Positions 1-8,490 of a stretch of DNA of 64,000 nucleotides are shown here, piece by piece. The DNA comes from Candidatus Thiodiazotropha sp. (ex Myrtea sp. 'scaly one' KF741663). GTDB taxonomy: Bacteria > Pseudomonadota > Gammaproteobacteria > Chromatiales > Chromatiaceae. Below the pieces are notes generated by a model, which ran no database searches, had not been told where the DNA came from, and saw nothing but the letters and a program-made list of their open reading frames with translations. Position numbers and translations under genes: made by a program. How positions within the stretch are numbered: the first letter of the stretch is position 1; each line of letters opens with the position of its first letter. Where the stretch lies: assembly GCA_025655555.1 (NCBI GenBank), contig JAHXIQ010000002.1, positions 1 through 64,000 of the forward strand, read 5' to 3'.

Positions 1-115
1 ATTCAATCATCGAAAGGCTGATATCTATAAACTTCTACTTAGCATGCTAAGAAAACACCCAATTTAGGTAAATCTGCTTCCTAAGACCCTAACAATATAG
101 AAAAAGTCGATGAAG

Positions 116-157
116 ACCTGGTATATATGTCCACGACAGTGGCCATATATACCAGGT
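116..157 (-). terminator. Long inverted repeat, probable terminator of the hemerythrin gene
   Basis: Two 19-base arms (116-134 and 139-157) pair with one mismatch around a GACA loop. The repeat lies 6 bases past the stop codon of the leftward hemerythrin gene. On the minus strand the hairpin is followed within ten bases by a run of five T. The stem is unusually long and AT-rich for a rho-independent terminator, so a role as an operator or mobile-repeat remnant is also possible. Confidence 0.55.
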
Positions 158-163
158 TCACCA

Positions 164-652
164 TTAATGGATCGAATGGTGAGATACCGGGGATGGCTGC
201 CGGGAAGCCGAAGTCAGCCTCGTTGCCAGTTCCTTTTCTGTGTGTCGCCGGCAATATTCCGCGAACTCCCTGTCACTGTTGAGTACATGATCGATCTGCC
301 AATGCTTGAGGGCGATCAGTGTCTGCATGGTGAATTCCCGTGTGCCCTCTTCGATATGGCGAATCAGGTCCTGCAATTCCGCCAGCAGTAGCGCATGTTC
401 ACGATGGTGGTCACCCAGGCCAGGGTAGCCCTGGTCACGCATGACATGCTCCTCATCACGGAAGTGTTCCCGCGTCATCTCCGCAAGATCCAAAAGACGC
501 CGATAGGCATCCGAACTGAATCCGGATTCAGTCCCTCCGGCACTCAAAGAATCATGGATACCATTCAGCAACTCTGCCAATGCCAGATGCTGCGCATCCA
601 ACTCATCCAGTCCAAGAAGCCAATCATCACGCCAACGTAGAAATGGTTTCAT
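164..652 (-). CDS. Bacteriohemerythrin
   Basis: A single-domain hemerythrin of 162 residues, a cytosolic diiron protein that binds O2 reversibly; in bacteria the family serves O2 delivery, storage or sensing. The four-helix ligand pattern is complete: His in DAQH near residue 22, REHFRDEEH, then HHREH, and IDHVLNSD in the last helix. The N-terminal W.D.W..G signature of the family is present. An in-frame extension to 766 exists, but the ATG at 652 has a Shine-Dalgarno (AGGGAG) nine bases upstream and begins where the domain begins, so I use it. The C-terminal tail is Ser/His-rich and of unknown role. It appears monocistronic, with a hairpin just past the stop. The presence of a hemerythrin fits a microoxic lifestyle, which is inference. 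Confidence 0.9.
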   Translation of the reverse strand: MKPFLRWRDDWLLGLDELDAQHLALAELLNGIHDSLSAGGTESGFSSDAYRRLLDLAEMTREHFRDEEHVMRDQGYPGLGDHHREHALLLAELQDLIRHIEEGTREFTMQTLIALKHWQIDHVLNSDREFAEYCRRHTEKELATRLTSASRQPSPVSHHSIH

Positions 653-1053
653 TTCGTCAATCTCCCTATGAGCAAACAGAACACCAGTGACGACACTTTG
701 TAGAAAACCGAAAGATGGAATCCACCATTTCCATTGCCTGTGAATTCCAATATCTACGGACTGCAAAACACATATGAGTCAGGGTTATCTAATCTGGCCG
801 CACTGGTTTTGTTGACCACCGGTCATGGCTCAGCCTATTGCAGGCTGGGAAATAAACTATAGTGCAGAATCCCCGATACTGAGGTGCCGTGACGCGCAAA
901 ATCAGCCGAAGATCACGACCAAGAGATGAAAGCGTGCCCTGGGTCACTTTTTCCCCCACACCAGCGTTTTACCTGAATGTCATGGTTTAGGGCCTGCTAA
1001 CGCCCATTTGATCACCTGCTATAGTTGTATCGAGCTAACTTTTTTGACACCGC
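653..1053. other. Intergenic region between hemerythrin and NlpC/P60 genes
   Basis: Divergent promoter region of about 400 bases. I see a TTGACCACCGGTCA segment at 812-825 with a perfect 5-3-5 inverted repeat, which could be a regulator site. A sequence at 987-1013 resembles the end of the MITE family described at 43.9 kb. No convincing open reading frame lies between the two genes. Confidence 0.4.
987..1013 (+). repeat. Degenerate end of MITE-like repeat (weak)
   Basis: The segment starts TTAGGGCCTG and continues with TAAC; 17 of its first 21 bases match the terminal inverted repeat of the complete element at 43912-44182. No matching opposite end was found within the intergenic region. It is either a solo relic or a chance resemblance. 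Confidence 0.35.
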
Positions 1054-1590
1054 ATGTACACACGGAAAATTCGACACAAACCGATCAAACAACCGGCAAC
1101 CTGGCTAATCCTGGGCATTCTTATACAAGGTGGTCTGGTGGGGTGTAGCAGTACACCCACCGTCAGCTCCCAAACTCAGCCCACAATTCAAAATGCACCT
1201 GGCGTACGACTCGCGAATCCATCACAAGCCGGGCATCCTGCTGTGGAGCTTGCCCTCGGCCAGCTGGATAAACCCTATCGGTATGGCGGATATACGCCCA
1301 AAGGATTCGACTGCAGCGGTTTGGTCTACTTCGCATTCTCACGTAGCGGTATCTCCATCCCCCGCACATCTCACGAACAGTACCGCCATTCACAACCCAT
1401 CGCCGCCGACCGGATTCAGCCAGGAGACCTTCTCTTTTTCCGTATAGAGAGAAAGCAACCTTCCCATGTGGGGCTCTATATCGGCAGCGGTCAATTCATT
1501 CATGCCTCGACCAGCGAGAAAGCTGTCACCCTATCTCAGCTGGAGAATCCCTACTGGAAAAAACGGCTGATCAGCGCAGGGCGCTACTAG
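1054..1590 (+). CDS. NlpC/P60 family lipoprotein, cell-wall endopeptidase
   Basis: Predicted outer-membrane-anchored peptidoglycan hydrolase of 178 residues, cutting stem peptides in the periplasm as Spr/NlpC-type enzymes do. The N-terminus has a hydrophobic stretch ending in the lipobox LVGC (Cys31). A short Ser/Thr/Pro/Gln linker leads to the NlpC/P60 domain from about residue 60. The catalytic set is visible: Cys87 in DCSGLV, His138 in SHVGLYIG and His150 in FIHA. Length and layout match small E. coli-type NlpC/Spr lipoproteins. The start ATG gives a 31-residue signal; the Shine-Dalgarno is weak. Both neighbours are unrelated, so it is probably a single-gene unit. Substrate specificity cannot be read from sequence. 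Confidence 0.9.
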   Translation: MYTRKIRHKPIKQPATWLILGILIQGGLVGCSSTPTVSSQTQPTIQNAPGVRLANPSQAGHPAVELALGQLDKPYRYGGYTPKGFDCSGLVYFAFSRSGISIPRTSHEQYRHSQPIAADRIQPGDLLFFRIERKQPSHVGLYIGSGQFIHASTSEKAVTLSQLENPYWKKRLISAGRY

Positions 1591-1771
1591 CGCCTTATCA
1601 CACATTGTCCTTATCTGGTCTGGCTATTCTTGATCAGTTAACATAGGGTGCTTGACACTGCATCGGTAGCACTCACACTTGCGATGCAACGTGTAGCCCT
1701 GAGCCTTGATATCACTGCACCCGATACCTTCGCCAGGCCCCCACATCATATATGCCACGAGGAACCCCAAC

Positions 1772-2743
1772 GTGTTTCGTAAAGAGCTCAAAGTCCTGGA
1801 CTGTACCATTCGTGATGGCGGACTGATCAACAACTACCACTTCACCGACGATTTCGTGAAGGCCGTCTATCGCGCAGGCTGCGACGCCAACGTAGATATC
1901 ATCGAACTGGGTAAAAAACTGGCAGTCAGCGAAGAGTATACCCGGGACAAATATGGCAAATGGAACTTCTGCGACGACGACGACTTGAAAATGGTCATCG
2001 ACTCCCACGAGAGTGAGAATCGGCCCCTGGTGGCGGTCATGTTCGACATCGGGCGGGTAGACGTCGACAATCTCAAACCACGGGATCAGAGCCCGTTCGA
2101 CATGGCCCGTGTCGCCTGTTATGTCTCCGATATCGATAAGGGCCTCGATCTGGTCAAGCGTTCCAAAGATCTGGGTTACGAAACAACCATCAATATCATG
2201 GCCTGTTCCGCCGCCATCCGGACCGATTTGATTGAAGCGCTGAATCAAGTGGAAGAAACAGCGGAGCTCGACTACCTATACCTGGTGGACAGTTACGGTG
2301 CGTTCTATTCCGAGCAGGTCACCGACTATCTGAATCTTTACAAAAAGTATGCTCCCAGCAAGGAGCTGGGCTTCCATGCCCACAACAATCAACAGCTTGC
2401 TTTTTCCAATACCCAGCAAGCCATTATTGACGGCGTCAATCTGCTGGACGCTACGGTCAACGGCATCGGCCGGGGCGCCGGCAACTGCAACCTGGAACTG
2501 TTGCTCAACTTTCTCAAGAATCCCAAGTTCGATGTGCGTCCGATCTACAAGGTCATCCAGGAGCAGTTCGTACCGCTACGCAAAGAGATTGAGTGGGGAT
2601 TCAATGATATCTACGGTATCGGCGGTCACTTCAACCAGCACCCGCGTGCCGCCATGAAGGTGCGTGGTGACGAGCAACTGCGTGATCTCTGTTACGACTT
2701 TCTGCTCGAGTCATCCCGGCTCGACGACGGTACTATATCCTGA
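1772..2743 (+). CDS. Aldolase of the DRE-TIM metallolyase (HMGL-like) family
   Basis: A 323-residue TIM-barrel lyase related to 4-hydroxy-2-oxovalerate aldolase and HMG-CoA lyase; these enzymes cleave or form C-C bonds next to a carboxylate using a divalent metal. The N-terminal metal motif reads DCTIRDGG, the second metal motif is HAHNN, and the glycine loop reads GIGRGAGN as in MhpE-type aldolases. The reading frame is open from a TTG at 1706, but the GTG at 1772 has GAGGA eight bases upstream and starts right at the domain, so I choose it. There is no partner dehydrogenase such as MhpF next to it; it stands alone between a lipoprotein gene and an oppositely oriented efflux operon. The substrate is unknown. 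Confidence 0.8.
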   Translation: MFRKELKVLDCTIRDGGLINNYHFTDDFVKAVYRAGCDANVDIIELGKKLAVSEEYTRDKYGKWNFCDDDDLKMVIDSHESENRPLVAVMFDIGRVDVDNLKPRDQSPFDMARVACYVSDIDKGLDLVKRSKDLGYETTINIMACSAAIRTDLIEALNQVEETAELDYLYLVDSYGAFYSEQVTDYLNLYKKYAPSKELGFHAHNNQQLAFSNTQQAIIDGVNLLDATVNGIGRGAGNCNLELLLNFLKNPKFDVRPIYKVIQEQFVPLRKEIEWGFNDIYGIGGHFNQHPRAAMKVRGDEQLRDLCYDFLLESSRLDDGTIS

Positions 2744-2795
2744 TCCTTTCCAATTGAGGGTCTGAGTTGATCAGGCCCTCAGTAAGTTCAAACGC

Positions 2796-5700
2796 TCACT
2801 CACGCGTAAAATTCTGTTGCTCGCTCAATTCATGCTCCAGTGTCCGGGTGAGCTGCTTGGGCGAACCGGTATATCTCGCCAACAGATGATAGGCCACAGG
2901 TACGATATAGAGTGTGAAAATAGTGGCCGCGATTACGCCGGATAGAATTACGGTACCGATCACCGCCCGGGTCTCGGCGCCTGCACCGGAAGAGAGCAAC
3001 AGTGGAGTCGACCCGGCAGCGGTGGTAATGCCGGTCATGAGAATGGGACGAAAGCGAACGTGTGCTGCCTCCAGAAGTGCTTCGCTGAATTCCTTGCCTG
3101 CGTCCCTGAGCTGGTTGGCAAACTCCACAATCAGGATGCCGTTCTTGGCCGCCAATCCCACCAGCATGATAAGACCTATCTGGCTGTAGATGTTCAGGGT
3201 CTGATCAGTCACATAGAGACCCAGCAATGCACCGGCCATGGCCAGCGGCACCGTCAGCATGATCACGAACGGATGTACCCAGCTTTCGAACTGGGCAGCC
3301 AGCACCAGATAGACCACCACCACACCCAACAGCAGGACGAACACAACGGAACCACCGGCTATTTTGTAATCACGCGACTGCCCCTTGTAATCGATGATCA
3401 CCCGCTCGGGCAGATGCTGGTCCACCAAATCTTCCAGGTAGTTGAGCGCGTCACCCAAGGCCAGTCCATCCTTCAAGTTTGCCTCAATCGTGATGGCGCG
3501 CACCCGGTTGTAACGGTTCAGGGTAATGGAATCGGCTGCCTCATGCAGATTGACCAGGTTAGAGAGCTGTATCAACTGCCCGCTGGTATCTGACCGTACA
3601 TAGAGATGACTCAGATCGGACGGCGTCTGTTGGTCAGAACGCTCACCTTCAAGAATGACGTCATACTCCTCGCCCGCCTCAATGTAGGTGGTGACCCTGC
3701 GTGACCCGAACATAGTCTCCAGGGTACGGCCGATGTTCTCCACGGTGACGCCCAATTCCGCTGCGCGGTCATAGTCGATATCCACTTTGAGTTGCGGTTT
3801 GGTCTCCTTGTAATCCCAATTGATGCCCTGCAGCCCCGGGTTGTTCTCATTGATCTTATCCAGCAGGATATCCCGCCACTCAGCCAACTCCTCATAGGTG
3901 CCGCCTCCAAGCACAAACTGGATTGGCTTCTGAATGCGCCTTCCAAAACCTTGGCGCATCACCGGAAACGCCTTGATGCCAGGCAGGTCAGATAACTTCT
4001 TCTTCAGCTCTTTCATGATCACCCAGGCGGAGCGCCGGGAGTCCCAATCGCTGAGTACATTGATCACAATACCGCCGTTGAAAATGGCGAAATTACCGAA
4101 GGTCCTCGGTGCACGCACCAGCAGCCGTGAGATCTCACCGGACTCCACATAGGGCATCATGCGCCGCTCGATCTCATCCATGTAGGTCTTCATGTAATCG
4201 TATGAAGCACCCTCTGGCCCACTCACAATCAGATAGAAGGCGCCCCGGTCCTCCTTGGGTGCATACTCGTCAGGAATCTGCTCAAACAACCACCAGGCTG
4301 CAACCAGGATGCCGAAAAAGACCAGTAACATCAGCCAGTAGTGGCGAATCGCGCCGTGCAGGGTCTTGATGTAGAAATCACGCACATGACCAAGTAACCA
4401 GTCCACACCGCGACTGAGACTGACTCTGCGTGTACTCTGATCCGGTAGAATCTGGGATGCCAGCATCGGAGAGAGAGAGAGCGCCACCAGACTGGAAAAT
4501 GTCACGGCGGCGGCCATGGTCAGAGAGAATTCCGCAAACAGCTTGCCGATATCTCCACCCAGGAAGGCAATGGGTGCAAATACAGAGACCAGCACCACAG
4601 TGGTGGAAATCACAGCAAAGGCCACCTGTCGCGCACCTCTAAACGAAGCCACCAGACGGGATTCACCGTAAACCTCCATACGACGGTGGATGTTCTCCAG
4701 CATGACAATAGCGTCATCGACCACCAGACCGATGGCCAGCACCAATGCCAGCAGCGTCAGAATGTTGATGGTAAAGCCGAGGACCAACAACACCAGGAAG
4801 GTGGCGATCAGCGAGACCGGCACCGCCACTGCAGGTACAAACATGGCTCGTACGCTGCCGAGAAAGAGAAAGATCACCGTCACCACCATGGCGATAGCGA
4901 TGAAGAGCGTTTTGTAGACCTCGTCGATAGCCCCATCGATAAAGACAGAACTGTCGAAGCTCTGCTTGATCTCCATACCCTCGGGCAAGCCGGCATTGAT
5001 GCGCACCATCTCCGCCTTGGCAGCCGCTGCCACTTCCAGCGTATTGGCGGTGGAAACCTTCACAACACCGATGCCAACCATCGGCACACCGTTGCCGCGG
5101 AAGAAGGTACGGGTCTCCTCCGCCCCCTTCTCCACCCGTGCCACCTCACCGAGCCGGACCAGATAGCCATCCTCGCCCCGTGCCAGCACCAGACGGGAAA
5201 AGTCCTCCGCCGAGTGGAAGCTGCGATCCACCCTGACGGTAAAGATCCGCTCATCGGAATCGATGCTGCCGGCTGGCAGTTCCAGATTACCGGCACGTAG
5301 CGCCTGCTCCACATCGGTAACTGTCAATCCCCTTGCTGCCAGGGCCTGGCGGTCGATCCAAACCCGCATGGCGAAAGTCTGCCCCCCACCCACGCGCACA
5401 CGGGCAACACCGTTGATCACTGAGAAGCGATCAACCAGATTTCGCCTGGCATAATCCGACAATTCCGGCACTGTCATGCGGTCACTTACCAGATTGAGCC
5501 ACATGATCACATCTTCGTTGTCGTCGACCTTCCTGATCTCCGGCGGCTCCGCTTCCACAGGCAGGTTGCCGAGGATGGCGGAGACCCGATCACGTACATC
5601 GTTGGCAGCACCGTCAATGTCACGCTCCACATTGAACTCGATAGTCACTACCGAGCGACCATCCTCACTCTTCGAAGAGATGAATCGGATACCTTCAACA

Positions 5701-5918
5701 CCAGAGATCCGGTCCTCAATGAGCTGGGTGATGCGTGTCTCCACCACATTGGCAGCCGCACCAGGGTAGATGGTCCTGACAGAAACTACCGGGGAATCGA
5801 TATTGGGATATTCACGCAGGGGTAGTTGATCAAACGCGACCAATCCAAAGGCGATCAGCAGCAGAGATATGACAGAGGCGAAGACCGGCCGCCTGACCGA
5901 AATATCTGAGAGAATCAT
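2796..5918 (-). CDS. RND efflux transporter permease, HAE1 family
   Basis: Inner-membrane proton-driven pump of 1040 residues, the AcrB/MexB-like component of a tripartite exporter. The length and plan (two halves, each one TM helix, a large periplasmic porter domain, then a bundle of TM helices) match the family. The N-terminus has the RRPVFASVISLLL first helix, and the proton-relay pair is present as Asp401/Asp402 in GLVVDDAIVMLEN. The second half contains VGLAAKNGILIVEFAN, also conserved. It overlaps the adaptor gene upstream by four bases (ATGA), so the two are translationally coupled. No TolC-like outer-membrane gene or regulator is adjacent; the pump must use a channel encoded elsewhere. 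The substrate is not predictable. Confidence 0.93.
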   Translation of the reverse strand: MILSDISVRRPVFASVISLLLIAFGLVAFDQLPLREYPNIDSPVVSVRTIYPGAAANVVETRITQLIEDRISGVEGIRFISSKSEDGRSVVTIEFNVERDIDGAANDVRDRVSAILGNLPVEAEPPEIRKVDDNEDVIMWLNLVSDRMTVPELSDYARRNLVDRFSVINGVARVRVGGGQTFAMRVWIDRQALAARGLTVTDVEQALRAGNLELPAGSIDSDERIFTVRVDRSFHSAEDFSRLVLARGEDGYLVRLGEVARVEKGAEETRTFFRGNGVPMVGIGVVKVSTANTLEVAAAAKAEMVRINAGLPEGMEIKQSFDSSVFIDGAIDEVYKTLFIAIAMVVTVIFLFLGSVRAMFVPAVAVPVSLIATFLVLLVLGFTINILTLLALVLAIGLVVDDAIVMLENIHRRMEVYGESRLVASFRGARQVAFAVISTTVVLVSVFAPIAFLGGDIGKLFAEFSLTMAAAVTFSSLVALSLSPMLASQILPDQSTRRVSLSRGVDWLLGHVRDFYIKTLHGAIRHYWLMLLVFFGILVAAWWLFEQIPDEYAPKEDRGAFYLIVSGPEGASYDYMKTYMDEIERRMMPYVESGEISRLLVRAPRTFGNFAIFNGGIVINVLSDWDSRRSAWVIMKELKKKLSDLPGIKAFPVMRQGFGRRIQKPIQFVLGGGTYEELAEWRDILLDKINENNPGLQGINWDYKETKPQLKVDIDYDRAAELGVTVENIGRTLETMFGSRRVTTYIEAGEEYDVILEGERSDQQTPSDLSHLYVRSDTSGQLIQLSNLVNLHEAADSITLNRYNRVRAITIEANLKDGLALGDALNYLEDLVDQHLPERVIIDYKGQSRDYKIAGGSVVFVLLLGVVVVYLVLAAQFESWVHPFVIMLTVPLAMAGALLGLYVTDQTLNIYSQIGLIMLVGLAAKNGILIVEFANQLRDAGKEFSEALLEAAHVRFRPILMTGITTAAGSTPLLLSSGAGAETRAVIGTVILSGVIAATIFTLYIVPVAYHLLARYTGSPKQLTRTLEHELSEQQNFTRE

Positions 5919-7015
5919 GTACCACCCTGCAGCGCTTTCTCGTCAGCCGGTTTAAGCAATTCTGAAATCGGTGCTCCGCTGTCCTCTATGCCTTTGATAC
6001 GAACCGGCTTACCCGCTCTCGCCTTCTCGGTGCCATGGGTGATGACCCACTCGCCAGCCTCTAGCCCCTGGGTCACTTCGACCTCACCAGGTCGACGGGA
6101 GCCAATAATCACTTGACGCTTGTCCACCAGATGCTGCTCCCCCGACACTCGCATGACGAACTGCTCGCTACCCTTGGGCATCAAGGCCGACTCGGGGATC
6201 AACAAAGCCTTGCGTGGGTCACGCAGCAACTCCACAGTCATCAACATACCCGGTTTAAGCATACGCTGTGGATTGGCAATCACCGCGCGCACGACTACCG
6301 ACCGGTTGATGGGATCAACACGGCTGTCCACCACTTTCACCTCGCCATCAAAGCGCTGTTCCCGATAAGCACGTGTGTGCGCCCGAATCGACAGGCCGGG
6401 ACGCAGACTGGTCAGATAGGTAGAGGGCACTGCGAACTCCAGCTTCATGACACTGTCATCGTCCAGCGTGGTGATGGTATCGCCCGTCTCTACCAGAGCG
6501 CCAACACTGGTATTGCGTAGTCCCAATACACCGGAAAAAGGCGCCTTGATCAAACGGTCGGCCAATCTCGATTCGATGGCAGACAACCTTGCGCGGGCGG
6601 TATCCACTTCACGACGACGCTGATCCAACAGCGATTGCGCCTCAATACCTTGAGACTCCAGCCGTTTGACCCGCTTGAACTGGCGCTTTGCTTCGTCGAG
6701 ATTGGCCCGCGCCTCCCTTAGTAAGGCATGCTCCTCGCGGTTGGTCATCTCAACCAGCGTCGCGCCCTTCTCGACCCGCTCGCCATCGTCGAAATGAATG
6801 GCTGTAACGGTTTCTGTCACATTCACCGTCAGCGCTACAGACTCATTCGCCTTGAGTGTACCCAGCGCCTCAATACGGTCAACGAAATCCGCCTCACGCA
6901 CTTCTGCAACAATGACCTGGGGGGCCGGCTTCTTCTCAGCCAAGGCATCAGAAGCCATCCACAACATCAACAGGAGTAGAGAAAAACTGAGACTGCTGCT
7001 TCTGTTCATGTCCAT
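5915..7015 (-). CDS. RND efflux periplasmic adaptor (membrane fusion protein)
   Basis: A 366-residue HlyD/AcrA-type adaptor that joins the RND pump encoded just downstream to an outer-membrane channel. It begins with a signal peptide ending near ASDALA, without a lipobox Cys, so it is probably periplasmic and not lipid-anchored. The barrel-sandwich (lipoyl-like) halves flank a short alpha-helical hairpin: GERVEKGATLVEM before it and APFSGVLGLRNTSVGALV after it. The beta-barrel and membrane-proximal domains follow. The stop overlaps the permease start by ATGA. Two starts are possible (7015 or 7009), differing by two residues; the purine-rich AAGAG lies just upstream of both. First gene of a two-gene operon. 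Confidence 0.9.
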   Translation of the reverse strand: MDMNRSSSLSFSLLLLMLWMASDALAEKKPAPQVIVAEVREADFVDRIEALGTLKANESVALTVNVTETVTAIHFDDGERVEKGATLVEMTNREEHALLREARANLDEAKRQFKRVKRLESQGIEAQSLLDQRRREVDTARARLSAIESRLADRLIKAPFSGVLGLRNTSVGALVETGDTITTLDDDSVMKLEFAVPSTYLTSLRPGLSIRAHTRAYREQRFDGEVKVVDSRVDPINRSVVVRAVIANPQRMLKPGMLMTVELLRDPRKALLIPESALMPKGSEQFVMRVSGEQHLVDKRQVIIGSRRPGEVEVTQGLEAGEWVITHGTEKARAGKPVRIKGIEDSGAPISELLKPADEKALQGGT

Positions 7016-7287
7016 GGGCTCTTAAATGTCACAAGAATTCAATCCAGACTGATGCTAATGCAAACAGATTGTTAAACCTACGTTTTTTTCACAATAAAAT
7101 CATCTGCCACATGAGGGTTAGAGCAGGTCATCGAATAACCGTTCCAGGATTTCATGCCACCCTGGCAGTTATTAATCCGGTGCCTTAACAGGTCATGTTC
7201 ACAACTTAGCTTCGTTCACTTTTTCCATCAGACAGGTATCCTATAGCAGCATCTGTAGGCAGACGATGATTGAATTGAGTTGTAATC
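7016..7287. other. Divergent promoter region, efflux operon versus HAD gene
   Basis: The gap separates the leftward efflux operon from the rightward HAD-phosphatase gene and should hold both promoters. AT-rich blocks occur around 7060-7100, but I could not assign a clear -35/-10 pair or an operator. No regulator gene of TetR or LysR type is next to it. Confidence 0.3.
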
Positions 7288-8088
7288 ATGACAAAAGGCT
7301 GGGCTGTATTCACCAATCTCGACGGCACACTGCTGGATGACAAAACTTACGACCACACACCCGCGCTGCCTGCACTGAAACGCCTGCGCGGCTTGGGGAT
7401 ACCCGTGATCCCGGTCTCAAGCAAAACCCTAGAGGAACTCAAGCACATCAGAGAACAGCTTAAGCTCAAGGGTCCGGCGGTTGCAGAGAATGGAGCAGTG
7501 ATTGCCTACCCTGGGGAAAAAACACAAATCGCACCGCCGGGATACTACCTGTTGCGGGACTTTCTCATCGACCATCGCGCCAATCCCGCTTTTGCCACCT
7601 TGGGCTTCGGTGATATGAGCCTGGAAGAGGTCATGGAGAATACCGGACTCAGCCGCGACGATGCCAAACGCGCCACTAAGCGTCTCGCTTCCGAACCTTT
7701 CCTCTGGCAGGGTGACTCGGCCGGGTTGAGAACCTTCCGACGAGAAGTGCAAGCGGCGAAGTTGCGGCTTCTACAGGGCGGCCGTTTCATGCACCTGCTG
7801 GCAGATACAGACAAAGGCGTTGCCGTCAGGCATGTAGTTAACCACCTGAGGAGTAAAGGTAAATCGGTCACCCGGACTATCGCACTCGGCGGCAGTGATA
7901 ACGACAGAGATATGCTGCTCACGGTGGACAACCCGGTTATCATCCGAAAACATGATGACTCACACCTATCGCTGGCGGAACGCCCCGATGCGATCATCAC
8001 CGATCAACCCGGCCCAGCAGGCTGGAACCAGGCAATCAATCAACTACTGGACCAATACGCTGATCAAGATTCCGTGACCCATCTTTAG
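7288..8088 (+). CDS. HAD-IIB protein of the mannosyl-3-phosphoglycerate phosphatase family, nucleophile Asp replaced by Asn
   Basis: A 266-residue HAD-superfamily protein most like mannosyl-3-phosphoglycerate phosphatase (YedP type), which removes phosphate in synthesis of the compatible solutes mannosyl- or glucosylglycerate. Motif I reads FTNLDGTLLD: residue 10, the position of the nucleophilic Asp, is Asn (codon AAT), while the acid/base Asp12 is kept. Motif II (PVSSKT), the C2-type cap and motif IV (GGSDNDRDML) look normal. A standard HAD phosphatase needs both Asp residues, so the enzyme may be inactive, or have another role. No glycosyl-3-phosphoglycerate synthase gene is nearby. A weak 8-bp hairpin overlaps the stop codon (8087-8112). 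Confidence 0.82.
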   Translation: MTKGWAVFTNLDGTLLDDKTYDHTPALPALKRLRGLGIPVIPVSSKTLEELKHIREQLKLKGPAVAENGAVIAYPGEKTQIAPPGYYLLRDFLIDHRANPAFATLGFGDMSLEEVMENTGLSRDDAKRATKRLASEPFLWQGDSAGLRTFRREVQAAKLRLLQGGRFMHLLADTDKGVAVRHVVNHLRSKGKSVTRTIALGGSDNDRDMLLTVDNPVIIRKHDDSHLSLAERPDAIITDQPGPAGWNQAINQLLDQYADQDSVTHL

Positions 8089-8378
8089 AAGGCATCGCCA
8101 TGACTGCCTTCTTTCAGGACAGCAACTCAACGGATCGTGCCTCTCCATAGAATAGCGGCAAGTGTCGTCGCAGCCTTTCTTGCTGATCAGCATCTGGTCA
8201 TCGCAGCACCTCGCAACACCCAACCTCTTGTTTTAACTCAATCAAAAGACCAAGATTCACAATCAGCAGCATCCTTTAACCATGTGGATTAAAGAAAATG
8301 ATGACGCAGAAAAAACAAACTTATATCTTTTAGCTCATAAGGCCTGACTATATTCAATACCTCTTAAGTATAGAAGTG

Positions 8379-8392
8379 TTGACGCAGATCAA
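8379..8392 (+). promoter_or_regulatory. FNR/ANR-like box upstream of the dsrC-like gene
   Basis: TTGAC-GCAG-ATCAA differs from the FNR consensus TTGAT-N4-ATCAA at one base. It lies 99 bases before the dsrC-like start codon. FNR-family proteins activate genes at low oxygen. A clear -10 at the expected class II distance was not found, so the exact promoter is unresolved. Confidence 0.55.
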
Positions 8393-8424
8393 CGCCTACC
8401 CAGAAAGCGTAAAAAAATCCCTGC

Positions 8425-8438
8425 TACTTTTAAAAGTA
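8425..8438. promoter_or_regulatory. 14-bp perfect palindrome TACTTTTAAAAGTA
   Basis: A perfect palindrome of 14 bases between the FNR-like box and the dsrC-like gene, within an AT-rich leader. It could be an operator half-site pair or overlap the -10 region. The regulator is unknown. Confidence 0.35.
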
Positions 8439-8490
8439 CAATAATTAAAAAACCTTAATAAAACCATTCTGACTACCAAAGGAGCGTTTA

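Noticed and set aside
4686-5300. 204-codon plus-strand frame inside the RND permease gene
   Set aside because: His/Gln/Asp-rich shadow of conserved permease sequence on the other strand.
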